Positions 1 through 7,384 of a DNA stretch of 64,000 nucleotides are shown here, piece by piece (position 1 is the stretch's first letter; each line of letters begins with the position of its first letter). Below the pieces are notes generated by a model. That model worked only from the letters and a program-made list of their open reading frames with translations. It was not told the DNA's origin and searched no databases. The stretch comes from an uncultured Treponema sp. (GTDB lineage Bacteria; Spirochaetota; Spirochaetia; Treponematales; Treponemataceae): positions 124,001 to 188,000 of the forward strand of contig CAMVDX010000001.1 of assembly GCA_947166355.1 (NCBI GenBank). Direction: 5' to 3'. Both the position numbers and the translations under genes were made by a program.

Positions 1-450
1 GATTACTGCGACACAGGCAAGGTTTGTCCTCTTCAGAAAATGTATACTTTGGGAAGCGGTTTTATGCCTTCTGCAAGTCATGCCGGAGGACTGCGCTACC
101 ACGGAATGAGCAGCATTGTAAGTGAACTTTATGATCAGGGCTTGCTCGAGGCTCGCTCAGTAGAGCAGACTGCAGTTTTCCAGGCCGCAGAAGATTTTGC
201 CCGCATCGAAGGTATTCTTCCAGCTCCAGAAAGCAGCCACGCAATCCGAGTTGCAATTGATGAAGCTCTGAAGTGCAAGGAAACCGGCGAGGCTAAGAAC
301 ATTGTCTTTGGTCTTACAGGCACCGGCTACTTTGATATGTATGCTTACAAGGCCTTTAACGACGGCGAAATGGGCGACTACATTCCGAGCGACGAAGAAA
401 TCAAAAAAGCCACAGATATGATTCCTCGTTTCCCAGGAAATGAGTTTTAG
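1..450 (+). CDS. Tryptophan synthase beta-like PLP enzyme (TrpB2 type), 3' end
   Basis: The frame is open from the first base of the window, so the 5' part lies outside. The visible 149 residues match the C-terminal part of the TrpB2 subfamily: a GLRYHG segment, then an EGILPAPESSHA stretch (the family's conserved substrate/PLP-side region), then a GTGYFD motif close to the end. TrpB converts indole and serine to tryptophan with PLP; TrpB2 copies are often encoded away from trpA and may act as stand-alone indole salvage enzymes (family knowledge). The nearby indolepyruvate oxidoreductase genes fit an aromatic amino acid neighbourhood, but they are about 1.3 kb downstream and not in the same operon. 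The family assignment is firm; the physiological role is inferred. Confidence 0.88.
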   Translation, partial: DYCDTGKVCPLQKMYTLGSGFMPSASHAGGLRYHGMSSIVSELYDQGLLEARSVEQTAVFQAAEDFARIEGILPAPESSHAIRVAIDEALKCKETGEAKNIVFGLTGTGYFDMYAYKAFNDGEMGDYIPSDEEIKKATDMIPRFPGNEF

Positions 451-638
451 TTATATTTGGGCGTTCCCAGCCGCCTTCGGCGGCTGGTCGGGCGTTACGC
501 ACTTCGCTATGCGCTCACCGTCCTCGGTCACTGTGGTTTCGATACGCCCTTCGGGCTACTCAACCACCGCGTCCTGCGGTCGGCTGCTCGTTCCTCGCAG
601 GTGCTCCATGCCCTAACGCGGAAACCTTCTACTGGCCG
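451..638. repeat. Palindromic repeat cluster between trpB-like gene and vapC
   Basis: This stretch has no credible gene. Just after the stop codon there is a strong hairpin, CAGCCGCC-TTC-GGCGGCTG, that could serve as a terminator although no T-run follows. At about 534-571 lies a copy of the repeat with ends GGTTTCGATAC and CTCAACCACC, which recurs throughout the window. A further palindrome near 630-655 forms the last codons and stop of the convergent vapC gene. Confidence 0.6.
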
Positions 639-1094
639 TTATGGCCGCGTAGAATCTTCAAACCAGTTTTCAACCTGCAGGTCGCTGATCTCTTGAATAG
701 CGGTGAAGTGCTTTGTATTTCGAGTGACTAAAACCATGTGGTTTGCCAGGGCTATGGCGGCAATCATGCTGTCTTCTTTTTGAGTTGGGGCGCCTGTTTT
801 TTCGAGTTTTGCCCTCAAGTCAGCCTGAATTAAAGCGGCTTTTTCTGTAAAGTTCTTAATCCTAAAATTTTCATGAACATCATCATTAATGAATTTATCA
901 AGATATTTTTTGTTCATGCCTTCAGGCAGTCGGTATAAGCCGTAAAGAATTTCCTGCCAGACAGGCGCACAGATTGCGCAGTCAGAATTATGTTCTGCAA
1001 TTTTAGCAATCACATTGAAATCAGGCTCCGGTTTTATAATTTCCGAAACTATATTTGAGTCTAAAAGATAATGAGCTTCTTCTTCGTAATTCAT
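639..1094 (-). CDS. PIN-domain toxin (VapC-like)
   Basis: This is a 151-residue PIN-domain protein, the expected length for VapC ribonuclease toxins. The acidic active-site set can be read directly: Asp12 in LLDSN, Glu48 in WQEILYG, Asp108 in KEDSM, and Asn126 in VTRNTKHF at the place of the fourth, more variable residue. VapC toxins cut tRNA or rRNA when freed from antitoxin (family knowledge); the target here is unknown. The start codon overlaps the antitoxin stop as ATGA, so translation is probably coupled. The final residues (DSTRP) are encoded by a short palindrome that belongs to the intergenic repeat cluster, so the native C-terminus may have been altered by repeat insertion. Confidence 0.85.
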   Translation of the reverse strand: MNYEEEAHYLLDSNIVSEIIKPEPDFNVIAKIAEHNSDCAICAPVWQEILYGLYRLPEGMNKKYLDKFINDDVHENFRIKNFTEKAALIQADLRAKLEKTGAPTQKEDSMIAAIALANHMVLVTRNTKHFTAIQEISDLQVENWFEDSTRP

Positions 1095-1399
1095 TCGTCG
1101 TCAAATACTCCGTCAAAAACATGGCTCTCATAAGAGTCGGGCGTATGATCCCTCACATCAAAAATCTTATCGATGTCCTCGTTGGTAAACATGCCGGCGG
1201 TCTTTCTGCGGAATTCCTCGGCTGCCTCCAGAATTGTTCTTTTTGGCTGCTTTGAAAGAAGTTTGTTGTAATCATCAAAAGAAAGAATAACGCCAACAGT
1301 TTTATTTCTGCGCGAGATAAAAACCGGGCCCGATTCTTCTGCCTGATGCATAAAAAGCGGCAGTTTGTTTTTTGCTTCGTACATAGGAACTGTGTTCAT
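1091..1399 (-). CDS. Antitoxin of the Phd/YefM type, partner of the PIN toxin
   Basis: This 102-residue protein begins with MNTVPMYEAKNKLPLFM, the typical N-terminal DNA-binding segment of Phd/YefM antitoxins, followed by a GPVFISRRNK segment and a C-terminal charged tail expected to wrap the toxin. I chose the ATG at 1399 over one six codons upstream because AAAGGAGG sits directly in front of it. The gene precedes vapC with a 4-base overlap, the usual antitoxin-first order. A consensus promoter and an inverted repeat lie just upstream, consistent with autoregulation by the complex. Confidence 0.85.
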   Translation of the reverse strand: MNTVPMYEAKNKLPLFMHQAEESGPVFISRRNKTVGVILSFDDYNKLLSKQPKRTILEAAEEFRRKTAGMFTNEDIDKIFDVRDHTPDSYESHVFDGVFDDE

Positions 1400-1421
1400 G
1401 GTGGCCTCCTTTGTCAAAGCA

Positions 1422-1463
1422 ATTATACTATCAGATAGCTATTAAATCAAGTTTATATAGCTA
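1422..1463 (-). promoter_or_regulatory. Promoter and operator of the toxin-antitoxin operon
   Basis: On the minus strand a -35 box TTGATT (1445-1450) is followed after 17 bases by a perfect -10 box TATAAT (1422-1427). A 7-bp inverted repeat TAGCTAT (1436-1442) and ATAGCTA (1457-1463) straddles the -35 element, with one arm inside the spacer. Its position suits repression by the antitoxin-toxin complex; that function is inferred. Confidence 0.7.
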
Positions 1464-1476
1464 AGTAGACTTAATT

Positions 1477-1682
1477 GGGCTTCTGAATTATTAAGATATC
1501 TCGAAAAGGCTGGCGCGAGGGAGGAAGGCATGGTCCAAAAAGACTTTTTTTGGGGATGCCGCGAGAGCGGCATTAAAATAGTTTCTATACCCCAAAAAAC
1601 GTCTAGCGCATTATTGCGCGTTTTTGGACCAGGACTAACGACCGGGAGCCACTTTTTACGAAGTATTTTAATTCAGAAGCCC
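1477..1682. ncRNA. Candidate structured RNA element of unknown class
   Basis: A 206-base element without a gene is built of nested perfect helices. The outer stem GGGCTTCTGAATTA (1477-1490) pairs with its exact complement at 1669-1682. Inside, TGGTCCAAAAA (1531-1541) pairs with 1621-1631. Nested within that, TTTTTTGGGG (1546-1555) pairs with 1590-1599 and carries ATGCCGC-GAGA-GCGGCAT (1556-1573), a 7-bp stem with a GNRA tetraloop; a fifth stem GCGCA-TTAT-TGCGC lies at 1606-1619. Purine-rich unpaired blocks flank the inner domain (about 1512-1530 and 1632-1646). Strand is assigned plus only tentatively from the GAGA loop. I could not match it confidently to a known RNA family. It could be a ribozyme-like or HEARO-type element, a small mobile element with inverted ends, or a leader for iorA. 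Confidence 0.5.
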
Positions 1683-1714
1683 TGTGTAAGTGTTTTCAGT
1701 GCTTTTTCGAGCTA

Positions 1715-1743
1715 TTTACCATTCTTAAAAATCGCTGTAAAAT
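1715..1743 (+). promoter_or_regulatory. Likely promoter of iorA
   Basis: TTTACC (1715-1720) and TAAAAT (1738-1743) are spaced by 17 bases and lie about 40 bases before the iorA start, downstream of the structured element. The match to consensus is moderate. Confidence 0.45.
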
Positions 1744-1782
1744 TATAGTCTCACTAAAAATCAATTTTATAAGGGAAAAAAG

Positions 1783-3561
1783 ATGAAACAACTGATGTTG
1801 GGTAACGCTGCGGCGGCTCGTGGTTTGTTTGAGGCTGGCTGCGAGGTTATTTCTAGTTATCCGGGAACTCCTAGTACGGAGATTACTGAGGAAGCTGCAA
1901 AGTTTAAGGAAATCTATTGTGAATGGGCACCGAACGAAAAGGTTGCTCTTGAGTCGGCTTTTGGTGCCTGTCTGGCTGGCCGCCGTGCCTTCTGTGGTAT
2001 GAAGCACGTTGGTTTGAATGTTGCTGCCGACCCTCTTTATACAATGAGTTACACTGGCGTTAATGCCGGCCTTGTTATTGGTGTCGCTGATGATCCTGGA
2101 ATGCATTCAAGTCAGAATGAGCAGGATTCAAGACATCACGCTATTGCTTCTAAAGTTCCTATGCTCGAGCCTAGTGATGCAGATGAAGCACGCGAGTTTG
2201 CTAAAATCGCTTTTGAAATCAGTGAGAAGTTTGACACTCCTGTTTTGTACAAAATGTGTACCCGCGTTGCTCACAGTCAGAGCATTACAGAAACTGCCGA
2301 GCGTACAGTACCGGAGCACAAGGCTTACGAAAAGACAATTTCTAAATATGTAATGGCTCCTGCAAATGCAATTAAACGTCATCCTTTTGTTGAGCAGAGA
2401 ATGAAGGAGCTGGAGAAGTGGTCAGAAACTTCTGGTGTGAATAGAATTGAAAAGTCTACAGAGGTGGTTTCGATACGCCCTGCGGGCTACTCAACCACCG
2501 TACAGTCTGACAAAGTTGGTATCATTACATCGTCAACAAGCTACCAGTATGTTAAGGAAGTTCTCGGCGACAGCGTAAATATTTTGAAGCTTGGTATGGT
2601 AAATCCTCTCCCGGCCGATATGATTAAGAAGTTTGCTGAAGGCCTTGAAAAGCTGATTGTTGTTGAAGAGCTGGATCCAATTATCGAAACTTTTGTCCGC
2701 GGACTTGGTCTTAAATGCGAGATTCACGGAAAAGATATGTTCCCAATCTGCGGCGAGTTCAGTCAGAATCTTGTGGCTGCTGCTTTTGGAAAGGAAGTTC
2801 CACAGGGTAAAAAACTCGACGGAGTTCAGATTCCTGTTCGCCCTCCAATTATGTGTGCGGGCTGTCCTCACCGCGGTATGTTCTATGCCCTTAATAAACT
2901 GAAGGTAACTGTATTTGGTGATATCGGCTGTTATACTTTGGGAAGCGTGGCTCCGCTCAGCGCTATGGATGTAACTCTTTGTATGGGTGCTTCCTTCAGC
3001 GGACTTCACGGCTGGAACAAAGCCGGCGGTGCAGAAAACGAAAAGAAATCTGTTGCTGTAATCGGTGACTCAACCTTTATGCATTCTGGTATGACTGGCC
3101 TTGCGACAATCGCTTACAATCAGTCTAACTCAACTGTAATCGTGCTTGATAACTCAATCACTGGTATGACAGGGCATCAGCAGAATCCTACAACAGGAAA
3201 GAACCTTTATGGAGACCCTGCTGGCCGTGTAGACCTCGAAGCTCTTGCCCGCGCTATGGGAATTAACAGAGTTCGCGTAGTTGACCCTTACAACATTGCA
3301 GAATGTGAAGCGGCTGTTCGCGAGGAACTTGAAGTTGCTGAGCCTAGCCTCATTATCAGCCGACGCCCTTGTGCATTGCTCAAAGAAGTAAAGCATAACC
3401 CGCCGCTGGTTGTGGACCAGGACAAGTGTAAGAGCTGCAAGATGTGTATGAAGATTGGCTGCCCTGCAATTTCTATGAAGGGCGGTAAGGCTAAGATTGA
3501 TCCGACTTTGTGCGTAGGCTGTAAAGTATGCAGCCAAATGTGTAAATTTGGTGCATTGTAA
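1783..3561 (+). CDS. iorA: Indolepyruvate:ferredoxin oxidoreductase, alpha subunit
   Basis: This 592-residue subunit has the length and order of IorA: an N-terminal pyrimidine domain, a middle transketolase-C-like domain, a TPP-binding domain with GDIGCYTLG and GDSTFMHSG followed about 28 residues later by an Asn-containing segment, and a C-terminal ferredoxin domain with two CxxCxxC-type clusters (CKSCKMC and CVGCKVC). With IorB it oxidatively decarboxylates aryl pyruvates to aryl-acetyl-CoA, reducing ferredoxin, or runs in reverse; it is cytoplasmic and oxygen-sensitive (family knowledge). Oddly, residues 227-241 (EVVSIRPAGYSTTVQ) are encoded by a copy of the dispersed palindromic repeat, inserted in frame in a linker. 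The start follows AAGGGAAAAAAG. Confidence 0.93.
   Translation: MKQLMLGNAAAARGLFEAGCEVISSYPGTPSTEITEEAAKFKEIYCEWAPNEKVALESAFGACLAGRRAFCGMKHVGLNVAADPLYTMSYTGVNAGLVIGVADDPGMHSSQNEQDSRHHAIASKVPMLEPSDADEAREFAKIAFEISEKFDTPVLYKMCTRVAHSQSITETAERTVPEHKAYEKTISKYVMAPANAIKRHPFVEQRMKELEKWSETSGVNRIEKSTEVVSIRPAGYSTTVQSDKVGIITSSTSYQYVKEVLGDSVNILKLGMVNPLPADMIKKFAEGLEKLIVVEELDPIIETFVRGLGLKCEIHGKDMFPICGEFSQNLVAAAFGKEVPQGKKLDGVQIPVRPPIMCAGCPHRGMFYALNKLKVTVFGDIGCYTLGSVAPLSAMDVTLCMGASFSGLHGWNKAGGAENEKKSVAVIGDSTFMHSGMTGLATIAYNQSNSTVIVLDNSITGMTGHQQNPTTGKNLYGDPAGRVDLEALARAMGINRVRVVDPYNIAECEAAVREELEVAEPSLIISRRPCALLKEVKHNPPLVVDQDKCKSCKMCMKIGCPAISMKGGKAKIDPTLCVGCKVCSQMCKFGAL
2463..2499. repeat. Palindromic repeat inserted in frame in iorA
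   Basis: The ends GGTGGTTTCGATAC and CTCAACCACC are the same as in the intergenic copies near 534, 7278, 8705 and 61719. Here the element is read through without a stop and adds about 12-15 residues between IorA domains. Confidence 0.8.
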
Positions 3562-3565
3562 TAAG

Positions 3566-3630
3566 CTGTCATCCCGAAGCTGATTCAGGATCCGTTGAAG
3601 GAGACCCTGAAACAAGTTCAGGGTGACGGA
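3566..3630. repeat. Dispersed repeat, GTCATCC...GTTCAGGGTGAC type
   Basis: This copy of a second repeat family carries the phrases GTCATCCCGA and ACAAGTTCAGGGTGACGG and can form a stem. Related copies are found at 27482-27575, 35996-36086 and 56525-56578. It separates iorA from the methylase gene. Confidence 0.65.
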
Positions 3631-3649
3631 CGCAAACTGATAAAAAAAG

Positions 3650-4753
3650 ATGACGGAAAATAACGAGTTTCTGACTTCGCAGATTATCACTTATATTGGT
3701 AACAAGCGAAGTCTCATAGGTAACATCGAAAAAGAAATTCAAGAAATCTCAAAGGCTACAGGTAAGCGAAAGCTTGTCTGTGCCGATTTATTTTCCGGCT
3801 CAGGAATTGTTGCACGAATGCTTAAGCAGTATTCCAAACGGCTTATAGTGAATGACCTTGAAAATTATTCCCGTGTTCTGAATGAGTGTTACCTAACTAA
3901 CGTTAGTAAGTTTTCAGAAGTACAGTATAATGAGCTGCTTGCTCGGATAGAAGAAAGCTGCACTAAACGAAAAATCAAAGGAATAATTACAAAGAACTAT
4001 GCGCCTGCTGATGATAATAATATTCAGCCGGGTGAACGTGTTTTTTATACTCATGAAAATGCCCTGTTAATAGATACTTACCGAGCTCTCACCGACCGTC
4101 TGGTTCCGCAGGCGCTCCAGAAGTTCTTTTTGGCACCGCTGATAACAGAGGCCTCGGTGCATGTAAATACGAGCGGAGTTTTCAAGGGATTTTACAAGGA
4201 CCGCACAACCGGCATAGGCTGCTTTGGCGGTAAAGGAAAAAACGCACTTACTAGAATTCAGGGAAGAGTAGAGCTGCATAAGCCTGTACTCAGTAATTTT
4301 GAAACTGAGGTTGAGATTTTTCAGGAGGATGCGGTTTCGCTTGCGGCCGGAGGTAATCTCAAAGGTCTTGATGTTGCCTATCTTGATCCGCCGTATAATC
4401 AGCATCCGTATGGCTCAAACTATTTTATGCTCAACCTGATTTTGAAAAACAAGCTGGATGTAGAAATCAGCAGGGTAAGCGGAATTACACAGGGCTGGAA
4501 CCGTTCGGACTTTAACAGGCGGGCTCGTGTGATGGAATCAATGGAAAAAATAGTGTCTGCACTTGATTCAAAATATATAATTATTTCGTACAATTCGGAA
4601 GGCTTTATTAATTTTGATGATATGTCGCAAATGCTGAAAAAATATGGTAAACTCAAAACCGTGGAAATTGCGTATAACACTTTCCGCGGCAGCCGTAATT
4701 TGCAGAACAGGGATATTCATGTGAAGGAATATCTGTTTGTTCTTGCGAAGTAG
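3650..4753 (+). CDS. Adenine-specific DNA methyltransferase (D12 class)
   Basis: This 367-residue protein has the motif order of the Dam-like (alpha) N6-adenine methylases: motif X YIGNKRSLIGNI at residues 15-26, SAM-binding motif I DLFSGSG at 46-52, and the catalytic motif DPPY at 246-249. The stretch of roughly 190 residues between the last two motifs should hold the target-recognition domain. It transfers a methyl group from SAM to adenine in DNA; the recognition sequence cannot be read from the gene. No restriction enzyme gene is adjacent, so it may be an orphan methylase. Its position is odd: it sits between iorA and iorB, flanked on both sides by repeats, and probably entered there by insertion. 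A regulatory link to the ior genes is possible but unproven. Confidence 0.88.
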   Translation: MTENNEFLTSQIITYIGNKRSLIGNIEKEIQEISKATGKRKLVCADLFSGSGIVARMLKQYSKRLIVNDLENYSRVLNECYLTNVSKFSEVQYNELLARIEESCTKRKIKGIITKNYAPADDNNIQPGERVFYTHENALLIDTYRALTDRLVPQALQKFFLAPLITEASVHVNTSGVFKGFYKDRTTGIGCFGGKGKNALTRIQGRVELHKPVLSNFETEVEIFQEDAVSLAAGGNLKGLDVAYLDPPYNQHPYGSNYFMLNLILKNKLDVEISRVSGITQGWNRSDFNRRARVMESMEKIVSALDSKYIIISYNSEGFINFDDMSQMLKKYGKLKTVEIAYNTFRGSRNLQNRDIHVKEYLFVLAK

Positions 4754-4846
4754 ACTGGGGGCGTTACGGGGGCGGGCCCCCGTAGAGAGGGTAGCGAACA
4801 ACGAAGTGTGAGCGAGGGGGAGACTTCCCCCTCCTGGGAGAATATT
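4754..4846. repeat. GC-rich hairpin repeats before iorB
   Basis: Two G/C-rich hairpins lie here: ACGGGGGCGGGCCCCCGT and AGGGGGAGACTTCCCCCT. They fill the gap between the methylase and iorB and are unlike the surrounding coding composition. The first could act as a terminator-like structure. Confidence 0.6.
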
Positions 4847-5416
4847 ATGGTAAAAAATATAATGATTGTTGGTGTTGGTGGACAGGGTGCTTTGCTTGCT
4901 TCTAAAACTCTGGGACAGGTTTTGCTTGATGCGGGCTACGACGTAAAGGTAAGCGAGGTTCACGGAATGAGTCAGCGCGGTGGTTCGGTTGTAACTTATG
5001 TCCGCTATGGAGACAAGGTTTATTCTCCAATTGTAGATAAGGGTGAGGCTGATTTTATTGTTTCGTTTGAACTGCTTGAGGCGGCACGCTACACTGAATA
5101 TCTTAAGGCTGACGGCCAGATTGTTGTAAATACTCAGAAGATAGACCCGATGCCTGTAATTACCGGCGCGGCTGAATATCCGGAAGACCTCGAAGGTTCA
5201 ATGAAGGCAGCAGGAATTAAAGTTGATGCGCTTGATTGTCTTACACTTGCTGAACAGGCCGGAACTGCAAAATCTGTAAACATTGTTCTGATGGGACGTC
5301 TTTCGAAATATATGGACTTTCCTGTAGAGGCGTGGATGTCTGCAATTGAAAAGCTCGTAAAACCTCAGTTCCTTGAGATGAACAAAAAGGCATTCATGCT
5401 TGGTCGCGGGGAATAG
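4847..5416 (+). CDS. iorB: Indolepyruvate:ferredoxin oxidoreductase, beta subunit
   Basis: The 189-residue protein starts MVKNIMIVGVGGQG, with the glycine-rich loop typical of the gamma/beta family of 2-oxoacid:ferredoxin oxidoreductases, followed by SEVHGMSQRGGSV, the family's hallmark, at about residue 40. It is the partner of IorA in aryl-pyruvate oxidation and lacks cofactor-binding cysteines, as expected. I preferred the ATG at 4847 because the longer frame runs back into the repeat and only the shorter start is preceded by GGGAG and aligns with the family N-terminus. The iorA-iorB pair is usually contiguous, so the interposed methylase and repeats are unusual. Confidence 0.92.
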   Translation: MVKNIMIVGVGGQGALLASKTLGQVLLDAGYDVKVSEVHGMSQRGGSVVTYVRYGDKVYSPIVDKGEADFIVSFELLEAARYTEYLKADGQIVVNTQKIDPMPVITGAAEYPEDLEGSMKAAGIKVDALDCLTLAEQAGTAKSVNIVLMGRLSKYMDFPVEAWMSAIEKLVKPQFLEMNKKAFMLGRGE

Positions 5417-5700
5417 ATTGCCACGTCGCCCTTCGGGCTCCTCGCAATGACGACTTCGCGCAGTTGCGAGCCGCCGCGCGATGTCATTGCGAGCGAAGCA
5501 ACCCACAGAAATGGATTGCCGCGTCGCCCTTCGGGCTCCTCGCAATGACGACTTCACGCAGTTGCGAGCCGCCTCGTGTCATTGCGAGCGGAGCGAAGCA
5601 ATCCACAGAAATGGATTGCCACGTCGCCCTTTGGGCTCCTCGCAATGACGACTTCACGTAATTGTGAGCTACGTCATCCTTTCGAATCCTCGCAATGACG
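5417..5700. repeat. REP-like array, three tandem units
   Basis: Three successive units of about 85 bases contain GTCATTGCGAGC, GAAGCAA(T/C)CCACAG, GGATTGCC(G/A)CGTCGCCC and CTCGCAATGACGAC. Each unit is an imperfect palindrome. The family recurs at many places in the window. No gene is visible here. Confidence 0.8.
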
Positions 5701-5742
5701 AAGAGGTCGTGGTGATGACTGCATTTTCAATTCACTTTTTTT

Positions 5743-5770
5743 TTGACTTTTGTGAATTTCAGTGTATAAT
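5743..5770 (+). promoter_or_regulatory. Promoter of the CBS/SpoIIE phosphatase gene
   Basis: TTGACT (5743-5748) and a perfect TATAAT (5765-5770) are separated by 16 bases and end 21 bases before the start codon, with AGGGG between. The gene is therefore probably transcribed on its own. Confidence 0.7.
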
Positions 5771-5791
5771 TAACCATAGGGGATTTTACCT

Positions 5792-7042
5792 ATGGAAGAG
5801 GAAGTTATAGACAGCTCATTTTTTTCTGAAGACTTAGAAGAAAAAAGTTCAGTTGATGTTAGAAAGACTGGTTTTGAAAACAGCTTTAATGAAAGACAAG
5901 TTGGTTCAATTACAATGGCTATTGAACCTGTAAGCAGCCGTGCAAGTATTGATACCGTTCTGGAAATGTTTGAACAACAGCCGGACCTTACCGCTGTTCC
6001 AATCGAAAAGGATGATGCGGTTGTGGGGGTTGTTGAACGCGACGTAATTGAAAAAAATAAAGCTTCGGGCTTTAAGCTTTTTGCTTCAAAAACCTGCGGT
6101 GATTATCTTAAGGAAAGTCCGTTTACATTAAATTGCAGCGACTTTATTGAAAAGGTTGCTGCGAAAGTAAATGATACCGCAATCAAAGTTGAAATCAAAC
6201 ATCTTATTGTTCTCTTGAATAACCGCAGCTTTTACGGAATTGTTTCCATTGCAAAAATGAATGCCAGGCTGGAAGAGCTTCGCGCACAGGATATGGAAAA
6301 GGCTGCCGCTATTCAGCAGAATATGCTTAAAAAGAATTCTGATACAAAGAAGTTTCCGTTTGATGTTTGTATCTGGAACCGTATGGCAAATGCGGTTGGC
6401 GGCGATTATTATATTGCAAAGGAGCTTTGCGAAGGCCGGTATATTATAGGCAGCTTTGATGTTTCAGGAAAAAATGTTTCTGCGGCGCTTCTTACGGTAA
6501 CTCTTGGTTCTATATTTTCAATGCTTTCGCTTCAGGATTCTTCCAGACTTGCACCGGGTCAACTGGTAGCAATGCTGGACAGTTTTTTGCAGGAAATTGT
6601 TCCTATTGGAAATTTCATAACCGGTGCAATCTGTTATGTTGATCATAAAGCAAAAACAATCAGTGTTTATAATTGCGGACACACAAATGTATTTGCTTAT
6701 CTTAAAGATGAAGATGGCCGCGGTAAGGTTGCAACACTTGCTCCTTCGCTTCCGCCGTTTGGAATGGGAGCCGTTGCAGAAGCAATCAACAGCAATAAAA
6801 AGGGCGCTTATAAGATGCCGTTAAGAGCTGGTCTTCAGATTGATATGTATTCTGATGGCTTTACTGATATGCAGAATGATGACGGCGAACGTTATGATGA
6901 AGAACGTACCAAGGCTTTTTTTGGAGAACTTTTCAAAACTGATGTTTATTCAGCAGAAAAAACAATTGAGAAGACTGTAACTGACTGGGTAGGCAAGGCT
7001 CTGCTTCCGGATGATATTACGGTTATGAATATAAGGTTTTAG
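5792..7042 (+). CDS. CBS-domain protein with SpoIIE/RsbU-type PP2C phosphatase
   Basis: This 416-residue protein has an N-terminal CBS pair at about residues 38-155 and a C-terminal SpoIIE/RsbU serine phosphatase domain at about 185-415. The phosphatase signature residues are visible: NAVGGDYY (metal-binding Asp), GSFDVSGKNVSAAL, CGHTN, SDGFTD and a final PDDITVM. Between them lies a helical linker (RAQDMEKAAAIQQNML), the usual switch segment. Such proteins dephosphorylate anti-anti-sigma factors in partner-switching pathways, with the sensor domain controlling activity; CBS domains often bind adenine nucleotides (family knowledge). No anti-sigma partner is encoded nearby, so the target is unknown. 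A promoter of its own sits directly upstream. Confidence 0.88.
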   Translation: MEEEVIDSSFFSEDLEEKSSVDVRKTGFENSFNERQVGSITMAIEPVSSRASIDTVLEMFEQQPDLTAVPIEKDDAVVGVVERDVIEKNKASGFKLFASKTCGDYLKESPFTLNCSDFIEKVAAKVNDTAIKVEIKHLIVLLNNRSFYGIVSIAKMNARLEELRAQDMEKAAAIQQNMLKKNSDTKKFPFDVCIWNRMANAVGGDYYIAKELCEGRYIIGSFDVSGKNVSAALLTVTLGSIFSMLSLQDSSRLAPGQLVAMLDSFLQEIVPIGNFITGAICYVDHKAKTISVYNCGHTNVFAYLKDEDGRGKVATLAPSLPPFGMGAVAEAINSNKKGAYKMPLRAGLQIDMYSDGFTDMQNDDGERYDEERTKAFFGELFKTDVYSAEKTIEKTVTDWVGKALLPDDITVMNIRF

Positions 7043-7384
7043 TTATGTGGATTGCCATTGGCAATCCATATATAAATTTTTGTTTTACTATTTACATTCT
7101 GACTTTCTAGTGGTAATATTCAGTATATGTTAAGAATTACAGGCCTACTAAAGAGCCGCTTCTTTTCCTTTAATTTCTTTTTCGCCTAAGGGCGAACTTC
7201 TCTTATCTTTTTGTGCAATGCGTACAAGTGACCGTGCACGGTAACTAATCCATAAAATTATAAATAAAAACAGCCGATGGTTTCGATACACCTGCTTTGC
7301 AGGTACTCAACCACCGGTAAAACTGTGAATACGGTGGTTGAGTGTCCGAAGGACGTATCGAAACCACCGTTGAACGAGGAACAT
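7043..7384. repeat. Gap with terminator-like hairpin and an inverted pair of repeats
   Basis: Just after the phosphatase gene, GGATTGCC (7049-7056) and GGCAATCC (7060-7067) form a tight stem with a 3-base loop followed by A/T-rich DNA, a plausible terminator. From 7278 to 7370 two copies of the GGTTTCGATAC...CTCAACCACC repeat face each other and could fold into a large cruciform or RNA hairpin just before the CoA ligase start. The A/T-rich middle (7068-7277) shows nothing I can name beyond possible weak promoter boxes. Confidence 0.55.

Noticed and set aside
1477..1682. Insertion sequence or MITE based on the inverted ends
   Set aside because: No target-site duplication could be seen beside the 14-bp arms, and the inner nested stems point to RNA folding. 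It stays open as a finding.
5417..5700. CRISPR array at the REP cluster
   Set aside because: Units are imperfect palindromes of about 85 bases with no unique spacers and no cas genes.
7277..7384. Longer N-terminus for the PaaK-like ligase, and a minus-strand frame across the same bases
   Set aside because: The extra codons translate the inverted pair of dispersed repeats; the family N-terminus and a GAGGA site fit the ATG at 7385.
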